Below are positions 38,220 through 39,081 of a stretch of DNA of 39,081 bases, piece after piece (position 1 is the stretch's first letter; each line of letters starts with the position of its first letter). The notes beneath the pieces are model-generated. The model had not been told where the DNA came from, searched no databases, and saw only the letters and a list, made by a program, of their open reading frames with translations. The stretch lies in NCBI GenBank assembly GCA_017398625.1, contig JAFQFP010000017.1:1-39081 (forward strand), in the 5' to 3' direction. The position numbers and the translations under genes were made by a program. This stretch comes from Oscillospiraceae bacterium (GTDB taxonomy: Bacteria; Bacillota; Clostridia; Oscillospirales; Oscillospiraceae).

Positions 38220-39074
38220 TCACTGCATTACCATACCTTGCGCCTTCTCATCGAAGAACATCTGCATTTCACCATCCTTGCGCTCCACAAGCCCATAGGG
38301 AGTCAGCTTGGAGTGGTGCTCCTCCATTACGGCGTTGCCGTAATTGTAAAGGTCGACGTGTTTCTGAAGGATCTTCAGCGCCTCACTGTCTACGATGAAA
38401 CGGAGTTCATCCAGTCCGACTTCCTCAACGCTTCTCGGCTCCTTCTCATACAGATAATCGTCCAGGTTTTCAGCGATGAAGGTCGCGGTGCTGATATTGT
38501 GGCAATCAGCGGCATGGAGGACGGCTTTCAGTTTGGGCAGTTCTGATCGCTCCTGCCGGTATTGGATGGCCTGTGCCAGCTCGTTGAGGTCATCCATGCC
38601 ATCGCAGTCCAGCTCCTCCAGAATGTGCGGGATGGCGCTGTCCCGTGCTTCAAAGACCGCCTCGCTCCACGATGCGGCTCCACAGGCATTCAGGGCATCG
38701 GCCAACTCATCCGGTGTGGCCGGGAGATCCAGACGCACCAGATTCTCCGGCTTATCGTTGGTTTCGAAGGGATACCGGCCAACCATGAGGCTGAACACAT
38801 AGTCGGGTCTCTTGGGGATGAGGGTCAGCGTGTCATACACCTGCTTCAGGTCGGATTGCGGGGAGACATATCCACGGTTGACCAGGATGCCGCCATCCTC
38901 CAGCCGCATCTTTTCGCCCAGCTTATCGAAGTCCAGCAGTTGGAATATGCTGTCAGGAAGCTCATTCAGCTCCGGCATGAATCCGTTTTCCGCATAGAAC
39001 TCGCCGAGCTGGGCATCCGTGGTCACGCCCTCGACAACCATGCAGCAGTCCGTGCTGTAGGCAAGGTCGATCAT
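38220..39074 (-). CDS. Large uncharacterised ICE protein, start near or beyond the window edge
   Basis: At least 284 aa are visible. The ATG at 39074 has only 7 bases of upstream sequence, so the true start may lie outside. Some phrases (DKLGEKMRLEDGGILVNRGYV and RLDLPATPDELADALNACG) resemble segments of ArdA-like or related antirestriction proteins on clostridial ICEs, but I cannot assign the family. The rest is acidic and helical, with no transmembrane segment. It ends in KAQGMVMQ, one of the Met-rich tails. If it is ArdA-like, it would mimic DNA and block type I restriction in the recipient. Confidence 0.65.
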   Translation of the reverse strand: MIDLAYSTDCCMVVEGVTTDAQLGEFYAENGFMPELNELPDSIFQLLDFDKLGEKMRLEDGGILVNRGYVSPQSDLKQVYDTLTLIPKRPDYVFSLMVGRYPFETNDKPENLVRLDLPATPDELADALNACGAASWSEAVFEARDSAIPHILEELDCDGMDDLNELAQAIQYRQERSELPKLKAVLHAADCHNISTATFIAENLDDYLYEKEPRSVEEVGLDELRFIVDSEALKILQKHVDLYNYGNAVMEEHHSKLTPYGLVERKDGEMQMFFDEKAQGMVMQ

Positions 39075-39081
39075 GGTTGCT

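Noticed and set aside
1-39081. tRNA, rRNA, integrase and att sites
   Set aside because: I looked for them by eye and found no convincing candidate; the element ends seem to lie outside the window.

Overview
This window looks like the interior of a large integrative and conjugative element (ICE), or a close relative, from a gut-type Clostridia. A moderately GC-rich Oscillospirales-like host is my best guess. Three things point there: strong AGGAGG-type ribosome binding sites, a Gram-positive type IV secretion system (PrgI, VirB4, an NlpC/P60 VirB1-like hydrolase, a VirB6-like protein, a VirD4-type coupling protein and a MobP-type relaxase), and cargo families typical of Clostridia (YolD, SpoVG, DUF3849, YodL, a Cna-B giant adhesin). 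No integrase, att site, rRNA or tRNA is visible, so both element ends lie outside the window.

Layout. 1-6 kb is a mixed accessory zone: a membrane-anchored XRE regulator, a small membrane protein, a Y-family DNA polymerase and its YolD partner separated by an AT-rich XRE gene, then a SLOG-type protein plus a membrane protein transcribed divergently from a small XRE repressor. 5.8-21.8 kb is a leftward conjugation block. Read in transcription order it holds an uncharacterised 144-aa gene, VirB6, a C5 cytosine methyltransferase in two genes, a tandem ribbon-helix-helix protein, PrgI, a VirB4-N-like protein, a Cys-rich small protein, VirB4, an NlpC/P60 hydrolase, two proteins with related N-termini, a probable oriT (about 11.65-12.09 kb), an RHH-like relaxosome protein, the MobP relaxase, a DUF3991/Toprim protein, the T4 coupling protein and a small HTH protein. 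21.9-24.2 kb is a rightward two-gene cassette (EcoRI-family adenine methyltransferase plus DUF262-HNH nuclease) sitting inside this otherwise leftward block. 24.2-24.8 kb holds a VirB2-like pilin and a small basic protein. 24.8-33.8 kb is a cell-surface module: a 2,011-aa thioester/16x Cna-B adhesin ending in LPRTGY, a secreted stalk-type protein, a secreted sortase and an exported membrane protein. 33.8-39.1 kb holds SpoVG-like, YodL-like, DUF3849 and AbrB-like proteins, a Dam-like adenine methyltransferase, a winged-helix protein and three uncharacterised proteins, the last cut by the window edge.

Two observations stand out. (1) At least nine otherwise unrelated soluble proteins, including the relaxase, the Toprim protein, the SpoVG-like protein and DUF3849, end in a short Met-rich tail, often M-[TSV]-[MF]-x preceded by Gln-rich sequence. 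The envelope and ATPase components lack it. This would fit a shared C-terminal signal, for example for translocation to the recipient, although that function is inferred. (2) An 18-bp element (TGTACTAATAGTSATAGT) lies just downstream of the -10 boxes of two loci about 16.6 kb apart, the SLOG/membrane pair and the methyltransferase/DUF262-HNH cassette. A degenerate copy lies in the leader of the small XRE gene. This suggests one repressor controls a two-locus defence-like regulon, in the manner of a restriction-modification controller protein.
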